This document shows, one piece after another, positions 43,379 through 53,881 of a stretch of 64,000 nt of DNA. The notes under the pieces were generated by a model that was not told where the DNA came from, made no database searches, and saw only the letters and a program-made list of their open reading frames with translations. The translations under genes were made by a program, and so were the position numbers. Origin of the DNA: Purpureocillium takamizusanense (taxonomy: Eukaryota; Ascomycota; Sordariomycetes; Hypocreales; Ophiocordycipitaceae); contig NC_063070.1 in the NCBI RefSeq assembly GCF_022605165.1, forward strand, positions 1,674,001 through 1,738,000, written 5' to 3'. Numbering within the stretch: position 1 is the first letter of the stretch; every line of letters begins with the position of its first letter.

Positions 43379-46321
43379 CTAGCCGTCAGCTTCTCGTCTG
43401 AGAAACATTTCGATGACGATGCGCTCCTTTTCTTTCATACCGCGGTCTTTTTCGTTTCCTCGAAAGGCCAGTGGGCCCATGATCTCTGCATATCGCTTTT
43501 CGCGGACCCGTCTTCGTCTCGTACCGTCGTCGTCACTTTTGCGAAAGCTGAGACGGCGGCTCAAGCTCCGTGAGGGGTCGGCAGACGTGGCGGGGCTGAG
43601 CTCGGACGCGATTCGCGACACTGTCGAGGTGAGGAAGACGAAGGCGATATTGTGGTTTGGAGCCGTCGATAACACGTCCAGCACCTGGTTCTTGACGTCA
43701 GGCCAAGCTGCCTCTGGCAGTGATGTAAGGCTGGGGAGGCATGTCGAGAGCTTGGCCCAAAGATGAGGCGGCACAAGCCCGTCGACGAGCGAAGCCAGGA
43801 AGAGAAGAAGCACTGCTGACAGCAACTCCAACTTGTGCGCCGACGAAAGCTCTACCGGCATCGCTTCGAAGATGGATGTATCCGTATCCAGGGCCGCCAC
43901 GATCCCGGCCTTGATTGCGTCCTGCTCCATCAATCCGGCGGACCATGTCGATGCGTCAAGGGGCCACCCTGGGTCCTGTGGCAGCTTCAGGTCCTCAAGC
44001 ATGGCCTCGTCGGCGACGCACCGCTCTGCCAGGGTTTGGATAGCTTCCGTCAATTTGAAAAGCTCCTTGGGCGCCGAGCAATGGACATCCGAATCGTATG
44101 GTATGGTACCCTTGATACCCATGTCAGACACAAACTTCCTGATGCCTCCATCCGGGACACGGATCAGCTCATCGATGGATCGCCCGAAGCAGGTAGGAAG
44201 CCACATGCCACGGACGGGTATGAAATGGTCACGACCGTCCTCAACTCGAAGCACTAGCACGTCCTCAATCTTGTCTTGCCTGTCATTGAGAGACCTGAGG
44301 TGGAAGATGGTTGACACCTGGGCTTCTATGTGTGCAAGGACCGTCTCTCCTGGTTCCAATGTTACTGTGCGTCCCAGCCTGTCGTACATGGCCTCATCTG
44401 GCCGAATGAAGAAGGTTTTCAGCCAAGACAGGCATGCGCAGTCGCTTTCCTCCGTTGTGGGCGTCTCCACAAAGGAGAAGGTCGCCGGCACGCCGCTCGT
44501 GTTGGCAATCATCACAACGGCTGTTTTGCGCTCCAAGAATGCGACTTGGCCAAAGTCGACAGCATTGTCGTTATCTTTGTTGCCTTCAACAACCAGCGTG
44601 ACCCCGGGTCGGCCCTCGTTTTCCGCCCTGTCAAGTTCACGTGCCACTTCTGCGTGCAACTTGGCCTTCAATTCTGGTACCACAGCGTCGTACTCCAGCG
44701 TGAACACTGATATTATGGGCTTGTGATCGGAGGATGTTATGCGCTGGTGTGACGTGTAGATGTCTTGGCTGATGCGATCCACGAAGCCCTCCTTTGTCAC
44801 GACTTCGCCAGCTTGATCTTGGCTGTCAGCTGCCTCGTCGTACTCGTCATAGTCTAGGCCTGGTTTTCCACCAGCCTGGTCGTCGGCGTCTGTGTCTGGA
44901 TTGTAACTAAACAGAACGTCATCGTCTTCCTCCAGTCCCCGTGACTTCATCTCTTCGTCTTTCTGCTTAGCCGCCTTTTCGTCCGCGATACGCTTGTCAT
45001 GAATCATTTTGTCCCTGCGAGTGCGATACAGGATGCGATCGCACCAGCTAGGAGAGCGTCGCTTTTCACTAGAGTCAAACAGGCCAACAGTCCCGACATC
45101 GTACTTGTAGGAAGGGAGAAATGTAATGGGGCCCTCTCGCCACCCGTCTTCGAAAGCCTTGCGTTGCGCAATGACCCGTCGGAGCTGATCGTGTGGCAGC
45201 AGAGAGTCAAGCGTTGCCTGCAATGATGTCGGGTCCTGGCTTGGGTCCTCGGGGAAGTCGTCGGGGTCAGGGAGTGATGTCTCCGAGTCAAAGCTCTGTT
45301 CCGCCGAGTGGACGGATGGGGGTATCGTGGTATCGTCCTCGTCATCACTGTCCGTATTCTTCTTCATGACTATGACGCCTTCGCCGTCCAGCGGCGCGGA
45401 TGGCTTGTCGCTGGTCAAGTCATACTCGCCTCGAGTATGTAGCGTCAGCAGCCTCCTGATATCTTCACCCGGCAGCCCGTCCAGACGAAAATTGAGGTCC
45501 CCAAGCCAAAAGGCAAAGTCTTCGTCGCCTATCTTTTCGCCGTCGTCTTCCGCCACGCCGGAGTGCACCACCGGGTCGAACTGGGTCTTGGAAAGGATCT
45601 GTCCCACGTCCCAGCATCGACGGTCGAGATATGATGCGCCCGCACCACTCGCCAGGTGGCAGTTGACAAAAACCATTCGTGTCGTCTCGCCAAGGACGAT
45701 TCTCGTGGTGACGGCGCCTTTGTTTCCAAAATAACCCAGCACTCCAGTCCCCACCTGCTTCGTGCTGACATTGGTAATCGTGGGCGCGATTTCGGGAGAA
45801 GCGTAGATGAGGAGGAGCAGCCCAGTCATCTGCTCGGCGGCGATTCTCTGGTAGCCGGGGGGCAAGGCTGCTTCGATTGCGCCCTGCCAGCGGTCCATGG
45901 GCGAATTGTCCGTGTAGACGGTGCGGTTCACGTAGTCCCTCGTAAGGCTAAGATCCACGACCTCCTGCAGTCCCAGAACGTAGAGGCCGATTTCGTTGCC
46001 ACCGACCAAATGCACCGAGTCTGCGTCCCCGTCTGTCGACTTCAACCTTCTGTGCTCGACCGCCGTGTTGCGCGACAGGTCCATCCGCGCGAAGCTCTTG
46101 TCGAGGCCACCGCCAGCAACCAGCCAGCTCGCCAGGTCCTTATCCGTGCCGGGGCAGGCAGCGATGTTCCATGTGCCAATCTTGACTCGCACCTTGTGCG
46201 GGCGGACATACTCGGCTCTTCTGGCGTGGACGGCGCGCGCAAGAGATTGGGGTGTCGACCCCAGGTCCACCGGCTCGGAGTCGATGGAGTGCTCCGACGG
46301 CGGACTCGACCGGTTCGTCAT
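43379..46321 (-). CDS. Inositol polyphosphate 5-phosphatase, OCRL/INPP5B type
   Basis: One exon of 980 residues. The 5-phosphatase catalytic domain spans about residues 45-540: IGTWNIA at its start, GYFGNKGAV and FVNCHLASG, then WLGDLNFRLD near residue 270, SPSWCDRIL near 423 and SSDHKPIISVF near 529. A long acidic insert (about 455-500) breaks the domain. Residues about 560-690 look like the ASH-type beta domain, and the last 250 residues resemble the inactive RhoGAP-like region found in OCRL relatives. Such enzymes remove the 5-phosphate from phosphoinositides at endosomes, Golgi or plasma membrane. The gene has no intron, in contrast to most neighbours. It shares a 746-bp divergent promoter with DCP1. 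Confidence 0.93.
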   Translation of the reverse strand: MTNRSSPPSEHSIDSEPVDLGSTPQSLARAVHARRAEYVRPHKVRVKIGTWNIAACPGTDKDLASWLVAGGGLDKSFARMDLSRNTAVEHRRLKSTDGDADSVHLVGGNEIGLYVLGLQEVVDLSLTRDYVNRTVYTDNSPMDRWQGAIEAALPPGYQRIAAEQMTGLLLLIYASPEIAPTITNVSTKQVGTGVLGYFGNKGAVTTRIVLGETTRMVFVNCHLASGAGASYLDRRCWDVGQILSKTQFDPVVHSGVAEDDGEKIGDEDFAFWLGDLNFRLDGLPGEDIRRLLTLHTRGEYDLTSDKPSAPLDGEGVIVMKKNTDSDDEDDTTIPPSVHSAEQSFDSETSLPDPDDFPEDPSQDPTSLQATLDSLLPHDQLRRVIAQRKAFEDGWREGPITFLPSYKYDVGTVGLFDSSEKRRSPSWCDRILYRTRRDKMIHDKRIADEKAAKQKDEEMKSRGLEEDDDVLFSYNPDTDADDQAGGKPGLDYDEYDEAADSQDQAGEVVTKEGFVDRISQDIYTSHQRITSSDHKPIISVFTLEYDAVVPELKAKLHAEVARELDRAENEGRPGVTLVVEGNKDNDNAVDFGQVAFLERKTAVVMIANTSGVPATFSFVETPTTEESDCACLSWLKTFFIRPDEAMYDRLGRTVTLEPGETVLAHIEAQVSTIFHLRSLNDRQDKIEDVLVLRVEDGRDHFIPVRGMWLPTCFGRSIDELIRVPDGGIRKFVSDMGIKGTIPYDSDVHCSAPKELFKLTEAIQTLAERCVADEAMLEDLKLPQDPGWPLDASTWSAGLMEQDAIKAGIVAALDTDTSIFEAMPVELSSAHKLELLSAVLLLFLASLVDGLVPPHLWAKLSTCLPSLTSLPEAAWPDVKNQVLDVLSTAPNHNIAFVFLTSTVSRIASELSPATSADPSRSLSRRLSFRKSDDDGTRRRRVREKRYAEIMGPLAFRGNEKDRGMKEKERIVIEMFLRREADG

Positions 46322-47067
46322 TCTGATGTAGGTTTAACACGAATAACTAAGGGCAATCCCCGGCGCTCTTTTTTTGGCTGTGCTTTGGTACGTTTTCTGC
46401 TCGACCCTGACCTCTAGCTTCCAACAGGAGACGGGCGCATCGAAACGTGGGAGCGGTCCACGCGGACGAGAATATGCTTCTCAAATCTGGCGGGGGAGGA
46501 AAGCGGCTACAATTAATACACAAAGAATGCTGTCATATCGCAAAGGGTGGCGGCTGATCACTCAAGCATGCTTCAGATAGGCAGTGAAGCTCGATAACTT
46601 GTTGCGTGACGGACGGACCAGAAGGGCGGCGTGACCCCGCGGGAGCAGCCTGGATTCCCGGGAAGCAGGAAGCGCGATCAGCGTCATAACCGTCCCGGCG
46701 GCGCCAGACCTCTTATCGATAAGCCAACAGCGTCGCAATGCGCAACATGGACCGCCCTGCATGCGGCTGCAAGGTGCATCCATGCGGGCCACCCACTCAC
46801 TCACTCACCGTGAGGTGATCAGGTCTCATCTGGTCAGGTCAGGTCAGGGCGCATCGCATCACAGCTGACTTTCCCACAGCAGCACCGGTCCAACCGCAAC
46901 CCGATATTTCGAGACGTAAAGAACCGTCGCATCGCCATCCGCAATTTACGGGCGGCAACAATCGCTCTTTCGTCGGGACCCTGAATTCCATAGTAGCTCG
47001 AGTCACCACACCAGCCGCCACTGAACAGACGACAGACCGCCGCCCGTGGCTGGGCAACTACGCAACA
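46322..47067. promoter_or_regulatory. Divergent promoter between 5-phosphatase gene and DCP1
   Basis: 746 bp between two divergent ATGs. It holds a GGTCA-type tandem (46833-46848) and a short CACT repeat (46794-46808). No specific factor site is assigned. Confidence 0.55.
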
Positions 47068-47724
47068 ATGAGCCGAGCGACACCGCGCAAGGCGCGTCAC
47101 GCTCGCCATCCCTCCAACCTCATCCCCGCCGTCTCCGACTACGAGTCCGACGCCGCCGCCATGCAGGCCTCGTACGCGCCGCCGCCGCCGCGGACCAACA
47201 CGGAGCTCAACTTGTCCGTCCTGCAGCGCTACCTGCCCTCCATCCAAGGCATCCTCAGCATCGCCGCCAACGCCGTCATCTACACCTTCGACAGCAGCTC
47301 CGAGAGCTGGGACAAGTCGGGCATCGAGGGAACCCTCTTCGTCTGCGCGCAGAACCCTGCGCCCGAAGACGCCAGTCACCGGCCGCGCGCCTGCGTCTTC
47401 GTCCTCAACCGCCGCGGGCTCGATAACCTCGTCGTGGACCTCGCCAGGGTCAGTCACGTCGAGATCGCGGGCGAACTGGTCATTCTTCGGGTCGTGGGCG
47501 ACTGGGAGGAGGGCGACAAGGTGCTCGGTATCTGGATACATAACGACAAGGACGAGACGCGAGAGATCAACGGCGCCATGATCCAAGAAAGCTGGAGGGC
47601 TGTGCAAGCAGTCGGTGCGTCCGAACAGGGTCAAGAGGTGGGCCCGGCCATGCAAGCCATAGGGAGGCGGCTGTCGCTCAGCGATCTGTTTGGAAAGCAA
47701 AATGGTGCAGCCGCAGGACACTGA
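47068..47724 (+). CDS. DCP1: mRNA-decapping enzyme subunit 1 (Dcp1)
   Basis: Single exon, 218 residues. The EVH1-like Dcp1 fold covers about residues 40-180: LNLSVLQRYLPSIQGILSIA at the start, YTFDSSSESWDKSGIEGTLF with the conserved Trp-rich loop, VFVLNRRGLDNLVVDL, and GIWIHNDKDETREI near the end. Dcp1 activates Dcp2 to remove the 5' cap in cytoplasmic mRNA decay. The length fits fungal Dcp1 with a basic N-terminal tail. It is divergent to the 5-phosphatase gene and convergent with RVS161. Confidence 0.95.
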   Translation: MSRATPRKARHARHPSNLIPAVSDYESDAAAMQASYAPPPPRTNTELNLSVLQRYLPSIQGILSIAANAVIYTFDSSSESWDKSGIEGTLFVCAQNPAPEDASHRPRACVFVLNRRGLDNLVVDLARVSHVEIAGELVILRVVGDWEEGDKVLGIWIHNDKDETREINGAMIQESWRAVQAVGASEQGQEVGPAMQAIGRRLSLSDLFGKQNGAAAGH

Positions 47725-48076
47725 GGTGCCGACGACATGATTCACGATCAACGAACCCTCGTTACCTAGCACAGGCCAAAACCGACACGAACTCGCGCGA
47801 CCTAGCCCGCCTTAACAGGACATCACCACCCGCCTCACTTCATGTGTGATTTCGAAGATGTCAATGGAACCAAGAAGGTCGCCTGCGGCTCCATAGAAGC
47901 AGGAGAATGTAATCCTAGCCATGTCCTAGGTGTCCATAGGCTTCGCAACTGTCTACAGAGAAACCGAATATGGCGATGGCTGCAAACGCCGCTCCACAAT
48001 CCCATCCTCGACGCCCTCATCGCACGTTCATGGCCCGTACCTCATAATCTGATTCTGTTTTACCATGTCGTTATAT
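47725..48076. other. Convergent 3' intergenic region
   Basis: 352 bp between the DCP1 and RVS161 stops. No gene is recognised. Confidence 0.6.
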
Positions 48077-49076
48077 TTACACCGTGCCGCTGATGCTCAA
48101 CTCGCGGATCTCCTGAAGAACCTGCTCCACCCTTGCGTCGAGGTGGCCCTCGGCATACTGATCCCTGGTGTCGGCGTCGAGGTACTGCTGTACCTGCGCC
48201 ATGCGCGAGTACGCCTCGGCGCAAAACCTCAGCTGAATCTTGACGAGAGCCTCAAAGGTCGGGTCGAGGTAGGGCACGCGCAGGTCGATCAGCTGCGGTA
48301 GCTCCGAGTGCAGCTGCTCGTTGAGCTGCTCATAGGCGGCCTTGGCCATCTCGAGCTCCTTCTCCGTGCGGGGCAGCTTGGTGGCGTCCTTGTCGGGCTT
48401 CTCAACGAGGCGCTTGACCTTTGCCCGCAGGGCGTCGTAGTCAAGCAGCTTGTGCGAACGTTTCTTGATGCATTCATTGACGTCGGGGAAATAGGCGCAG
48501 AAGCGCGTGATGGGGTCGAGGACAGTCGTCCGGTAGGGCCCATCGAGGGCCTTGATGGTCTCAGCGTCGAGGTCCTCGACGGCTTGCTTGTAGCTCCGGC
48601 TCACACCATCTCGGGCACCTGAGTCGCCGTAGAAGGCGTCTATCGTCTCGGCTATTCTCATTTGCGATGCCGTCATTGCTGGGCTTCGGTTAGCCTCGTC
48701 AGGAGTCGCCGCAAGTGAACGAAAACAGCTGGCGCACCTCTGAGCGAGTCTAGATAGCCCTTTGCCTCTTTTTGTAGTCGCAGCGATGCCGCCTCCATTG
48801 TTCGGAACCGTCTGCGAGAGGTCAGCCGCGCCACCGTTAGAGCGAGCCAGGTATCGCATACCTCTCCTCCAGTTCATAGTCTCGGTCGTTTGTCTTTTCG
48901 ACGTGCCCTGCACGACTCGTGAGCGTCTCTGAGAGCAAGTTACGCGGTCGCGCACGTACCCGTCTTCATCATCACCTGCGTCGTCGCGCGGTTCACATTT
49001 TTCTTGAACCCTGCATCCTGTTCAGCCGCTGTCAACCCGCCGGAGTGTTTCAATTGTGCTTACCCGCCCACGACAT
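48077..49076 (-). CDS. RVS161: BAR domain protein Rvs161/Hob3
   Basis: Five exons: 49076-49064 (13 nt), 49010-48960, 48907-48862, 48811-48738 and 48678-48077, giving 261 residues. All four introns (53, 52, 50 and 59 nt) fall in the first 300 bases of coding sequence. Spliced, the start reads MSWAGFKKNVNRATTQVMMK, then TGHVEKTNDRDYELEERRF, matching the N-terminal amphipathic helix and first BAR helix. The long last exon carries the rest of the BAR domain (CAYFPDVNECIKKRSHKLLD, ELPQLIDLRVPYLDPTFEAL). Rvs161 family members bind and bend membranes at endocytic sites and support actin polarity, usually with an SH3-bearing partner (Rvs167). This protein has no SH3 domain, as expected. Confidence 0.95.
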
Positions 49077-49410
49077 ATTGGCTGCCGTGTCTTCAAAGTA
49101 TCGGATAGGTATGTATCAACAGAGAGGCGGTCGAGTTCCTGGCTTGGCCGCATAGGATGCAGGTGCCAAGCGCCGCATAGGTCAGCGAGGGGGTGGTGGT
49201 GGTGACGGGGCAAGGCGACTGGCTGTCCGCACGCGGCCACGATGTTTGCCCAACCGTCTCAGCTACGTCAGTGGTGGGTGAGGCGCAGTCCGCGACCGTC
49301 CGTCACTCCGCCACACATGTCCAGTCACGTGATCTCGCGTTAGCCTTTGCCGATTACCAGTAAAATGTGGACAAAGCCGCTGTCACCAGATTCATTCCCA
49401 GCGCGTCGAC
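49077..49410. promoter_or_regulatory. Divergent promoter between RVS161 and the peptidyl-tRNA hydrolase gene
   Basis: 334 bp separates the two ATGs, short enough that the genes probably share regulatory DNA. No known site was singled out. Confidence 0.55.
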
Positions 49411-50007
49411 ATGTTCAACCCGCGGTTCCTGGTCGTCAGTCTGGGAAATCCGCTCCCGAAATACGAAAGCCTGCACTCGGCTGGACACTTTGCCCTGAGT
49501 GGCCTCGCCAAGGTTCTCCGGCAGCCGGCCTTCAGCGAGGTGACCCTGGGCAGCCACAAATGCCTGGTCTCTCGGGGGCCAAAATACACACTCGTTCAGT
49601 CGCCGACACTGATGAATGTCTCGGGGCCGTTTGTGGCGCGAGTGTGGCAGGAAATGGCCAGGCAAACAGATCCGGCCTCATTGAGCCTTGTCATTGTTCA
49701 CGACGAGTTGGAAAAGGATTTGGGCGTCGTGCGGCTCACGGCATGGGATCGCAGCCCCCGAGGTCACAACGGGATCAAAAGCGTCAAGAAATCTCTCTCT
49801 CAGGACAAATATCCGCAGTCGCCTTTCGCGCGTATCGCTGTGGGTATCGGGAGGCCCGAGGCCAGAGATGCGGAAACCGTCAGCAAGTACGTCCTGGCCA
49901 AGGTCTCATCAGACCAAAGAACAGCCCTGGAGGAGTCGGCGCCATTGGACGTGGCGAGGCGGCTTGTCGAGCTGGAGGCGGAATGGAGGGCCCAGGTTGA
50001 CGGCTGA
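49411..50007 (+). CDS. PTH1: Peptidyl-tRNA hydrolase (Pth1 family)
   Basis: Single exon, 198 residues, the usual length. The bacterial-type Pth motifs are present: LGNPLPKYESLHSAGH with catalytic His22 and Asn13, TLMNVSGPF, VIVHDELE with the Asp that pairs with His, and SPRGHNGIKSVKKSL. The enzyme releases tRNA from prematurely dropped peptidyl-tRNA; in fungi this type is commonly mitochondrial, but the N-terminus here is short and not a strong presequence. The start is the first Met that keeps the beta strand (RFLVVSLGN) intact. Confidence 0.95.
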   Translation: MFNPRFLVVSLGNPLPKYESLHSAGHFALSGLAKVLRQPAFSEVTLGSHKCLVSRGPKYTLVQSPTLMNVSGPFVARVWQEMARQTDPASLSLVIVHDELEKDLGVVRLTAWDRSPRGHNGIKSVKKSLSQDKYPQSPFARIAVGIGRPEARDAETVSKYVLAKVSSDQRTALEESAPLDVARRLVELEAEWRAQVDG

Positions 50008-52178
50008 AGGCGGAATATTGGTCGGGTACGCAGCATTCAGAGTCGAAAGGGCGGCGGCCTCGAAACAGTTACATTGCAGACCAACCTAGCTGCCTCCACG
50101 GGAAACGGCCCGGCTCCTCGAAATGGCACCTTTGCCGCGCAGACACCGCCTCACCCGCAAGGTACGATGCAACGCTGGTTTGGCGGCTTGCGTCTGCAGC
50201 GTTGCTTCCTGCAAGTCATGCACCTGTCTTCGCGGCCGAGATCGACACGGTCAACACGGCTGAACATCTCGAAGCGTGCCGTTTCGAGCGAAGACGCAAA
50301 GAAGAGAGAGACCGTTATTGCACGACAAGCCCAGCCCAAATACGCCGACCGTGTCACCGCAGCCAGGCGAGATGGGCCTGTGATAGACGTGTCCCACAGT
50401 AGCATACACGCCTGGACCGGCTTGACAGACTCAAGAGGTCGTGAGGACGGACGCATGCATACAGACTCCCACGGAACGCGACCAGTACCTCTCCGCGTCC
50501 CGATGCCTCAGTTGCGATGCAACGATGCCGCGCAAGGGACTGCGGCTCATCCCCTGCACTCAACGTAAAGTGCCGTGCAGGACAGGGAACCGAAATAGAA
50601 CAGGATGGCTCAATGTTGTACCGCCCCGTCCCGATTCACTATGAAGTAAATGGGCGTATCCGTGGCGCCGCAACATGGATTGGATAACTGCACCCCATTG
50701 GACATCGCTCGAGTCAAGACGACTTCTGACAGTCGCACGGGCAATCTGGGGCATTACGGAGGAGTCGCGCGGAGCCGGACACAGCCGCAGCGCAACGCCA
50801 AACCAAGCCAAACCGACAACGGAATGCAAGCCAACCTGGGCCCGCCACACTACGCCACACAGGCAGAGACACCCTTGCTTGGGTGCCCAAAGAAACAACG
50901 GGGGCCAAGGGGGCCGCGATAAGCCTCCTCCAATCCGATTACACGGCCCATCCCTATTGATTCCCACCTTATCTTCTGACAACTATCAATGCACACCACC
51001 ACACGCGACCAGGCGCGGTATCTATGAACAGGCCTTTGGGACGATAACGCCTGGTCCTGGGAGAGGCACTTGTCACTTGCGACGTTGTTGCCGCTGCTAC
51101 TGTCACCCATTCCGCTGTTCCTGGCAGGTACAGGGTCAGTGAGCAACAGGGTGAAGCGCGTGATATTTTGCGCTTGGCGGGGCGGACGCCTCAAAAAAGA
51201 AAACTAGGTATTGTGTCAGCTGTCGTTGAGTTGGGACGCCCAGAATTTGTATCTCACGGACTGAGTCGGCAACGCTCTAGAATGTGACTTGTCCGAGCCA
51301 CAGTCCGGTTCTGCAGTACTGTACTGAACAAGTCGTGGAATTCGGCTGCAGAAGTTCCAGATACATACAAGCTTAACCCTGAGCTTCCGGCGCCATGCAA
51401 CGTGGATCGACATCATGCCCAGCCGTGGCTGCGACAAAACAACACGCATGCCTGTCTCCTCTGACGGGGGGGGCATCTGCTTTTAAAACGGTGTCGAAAG
51501 AGGCAACCGCCTGCAACCACCGGATAATCCCCCGGCTCCCCCTGCGTTCCCAGGCTCCAGCCGTCGGAGGCCAAGGAACAGCCTACTACGTAGCCCATGT
51601 CGCCAGACAAGCCGCTCTTCTGCTATCAGGTCCATCGCAGTTTTCATCTCCCGGGTGCATCTGGCAGCCGACAGTTCGTGGCGGCTCTATTGGGAGATAG
51701 GCGTCCCACCCGCCACGGCCGATAAGATGACCGCCACGCACGCAACACGCATCACGACCATGGGCCCGGGTCGGGGTGGCTGAGAGGCAGTTGTCGGTGA
51801 TGGCTCGCTGGCGCGAAGGGCCTGTAACGGGACTGTTAGTTGTCGCCTTCGCGCTCGCCAAGGACTGTTGTTGGAGATGGCTCAAATTAGTCCCCCGGCT
51901 GACCAACTTTCCTGGTATCAAAACGACGAGATAGGCAACATCAGCCAGATGCTTGCTCACATGAGCCTCGCCGGGTTCTGGGGCCCCCCTGATGTTGGAA
52001 TCTCACACTTTTAAGCGCACGCGGGCCAGGATATATCTGCCGCGGCTGACCACCCACGCCCCCCGCTCGTCCATCTTCTTCTCGTCTTTTAACTTTCTTG
52101 GTTGTCGACCCTTTGGACGTCGGAATCGTGAAGATTTCCCTCTCGAACGCGGCAGACGATAAGATTACGCGAGGCACA
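50008..52178. other. Intergenic region upstream of the ammonium transporter
   Basis: 2.2 kb without a supported gene. It contains several GATA-type sites (see separate entry) and is otherwise unremarkable. ORFs are short and overlapping. Confidence 0.55.
51695..52162. promoter_or_regulatory. Cluster of HGATAR sites upstream of MEP
   Basis: AGATAG at 51695-51700, CGATAA at 51720-51725, AGATAG at 51929-51934 and CGATAA at 52157-52162 lie within 500 bp of the MEP start; another, TTATCT, lies at about 50969. GATA factors of the AreA/NIT2 class bind HGATAR and control nitrogen-source genes, so repression by ammonium through this cluster is plausible. Single sites are common by chance. Confidence 0.5.
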
Positions 52179-53881
52179 ATGACGGCCACGGCCACTTACA
52201 ATGGCACCGAGGGGACCGCGGACGAGGGCTACTCGTCTGGAGTCCACGACCTCAACATCTTCTACGACGTAGTTCTCCTGCTCACACAGCCGCATGCCTT
52301 CCACTGCGAGTGCGTTGCTGACGCTTTCCTGACAGACGGGCCACCTCGCCTTCCTTACCATCTCCGCCGTGCTCGTGCTACTCATGATCCCGGGCGTGGG
52401 TCTCTTCTACAGCGGCCTCGCGCGCCGCAAGTCGGCTTTGCAGCTAGTTCTTCTTTCGATGCTCTCCGTAGCCGTCATCGGTTTCCAGTGGTTCTTCTGG
52501 GGCTACTCCCTCACATTTTCGCGCACCGGCAACGCCTTCCTCGGCGACCTGACGCAGTTTGGCCTCATGAAGACAATTGGCGAGCCAAACGGCTCGGCCG
52601 CTCTGCCCGACATTCTCTTTTGTCTTTACCAGGGCATGTTCGCCTCGATTACGTGAGTATCTTCCCGGGCACTTGGCTTGTCTTTTCCCGCCCCGTCCAT
52701 TCCTATCTTCTTCCCTGGCGGTATTCGTCGCGGGCATTCCTCACTGATAAGATGCAACCGCACAGGCCCGCCCTGGCCATCGGCGCCGTGGCAGACCGCG
52801 GCCGCATCCTGCCCGCCATCGTCTTCATGTTCGTCTGGTCAACGGTCGTCTACGATCCCATCGCGTACTGGACTTGGAACGCCAACGGCTGGCTCTTCAA
52901 GCTTCCGGCCTACGACTTCGCCGGCGGTGGCCCCGTGCACATCGCCTCGGGCTCGTGCGCGCTGGCCTACAGCCTCATGCTCGGCAAGCGCGCCGGCTAC
53001 TCACACAACGCCGGCCTGCCGTACCGCCCGCACAGCGTCACAAACGTCGTCCTCGGCACCGTCTTCCTCTGGGTCGGCTGGTTCGGCTTCAATGGCGGCT
53101 CCGCCCTCGCCATGAACATCCGCGCCGTCATGGCCTGCTATGTCACCAACCTGGCCGCCTCGTGCGGCGGCATCACCTGGGCCCTGCTCGACTACCGCCT
53201 CGAGCGCAAGTGGAGCACCATCGGCTTTTGCTCCGGCGCCATCGCCGGCCTCGTCGCCATCACCCCCGCCGCCGGCTTCGTCACCCCCTGGGGCGCCTTC
53301 ATCATCGGCGTCGTCGGCGCTATATGCTGCAACTTCGCCACCAAGCTCAAGTTCCTCATCGGCGTCGACGACGCCCTCGACATCTTTGCCGTCCACGGCA
53401 TCGGCGGGATGGTTGGCAACATCCTGACGGGCATCTTCGGCACGTGAGTCGACCCTCTCCTGGCCCTGCTCTCTTTTTGCCTCTCTTTGCTGCTTCATCC
53501 AGCGCTGACTTTCCCTCCCTCCGCAGCTCCACCATCGCCGGCCTTGACGGCGCCGAGTACGCCCCCATCGGCTGGATCCAGCATAACTGGATCCAGCTCG
53601 GCTACCAACTCGCCGGCATCTGCGCTGCCTTTAGCTGGTCCTTTGTCCTCACCTGCGTCATCCTCTTCCTCATGAACCTCGTGCCCGGCCTGTCCCTCCG
53701 CGTCTCCGCAGACGACGAGGACGTCGGCATCGACGACTGTCAGCTCGGCGAGTTCGCATACGACTACGTCGAGCTGCGCCGCCACGTCGCAGACACTGCT
53801 GGGGGCCATGCCTCGGACCGCGTCGCCTCTTCGAGCAGCAGCACTGCGGGCGAGAAGGGTGCCGTGCCGACGGTGGTCTAA
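52179..53881 (+). CDS. MEP: Ammonium transporter (Mep/Amt family)
   Basis: Four exons: 52179-52268, 52336-52652, 52766-53443 and 53527-53881, giving 479 residues. Introns are 67, 113 and 83 nt. Eleven hydrophobic helices are visible. Signature pieces include LLMIPGVGLFYSGLARRKSA, the GFQWFFWGYSL segment, MFVWSTVVYDPIAYWTWN, and the two pore histidines in GGGPVHIASG and DIFAVHGIGGMVGN. The C-terminal cytosolic tail ends in a Ser-rich stretch. Mep proteins import ammonium at the plasma membrane, and some also act as sensors for filamentous growth; which Mep subtype this is cannot be settled without a tree. GATA-type sites upstream fit nitrogen control. Confidence 0.95.

Noticed and set aside
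53001..53498. Acidic 165-codon minus-strand ORF
   Set aside because: Antisense of MEP exon 3; acidic Gly/Asp/Val pattern is the usual complement of GC-rich coding DNA.
52874..53881. A 335-codon + strand ORF with an Arg/His-rich start
   Set aside because: Its first part is an out-of-frame reading of MEP exon 3. Only the part from 53527 onward is real, as MEP exon 4.
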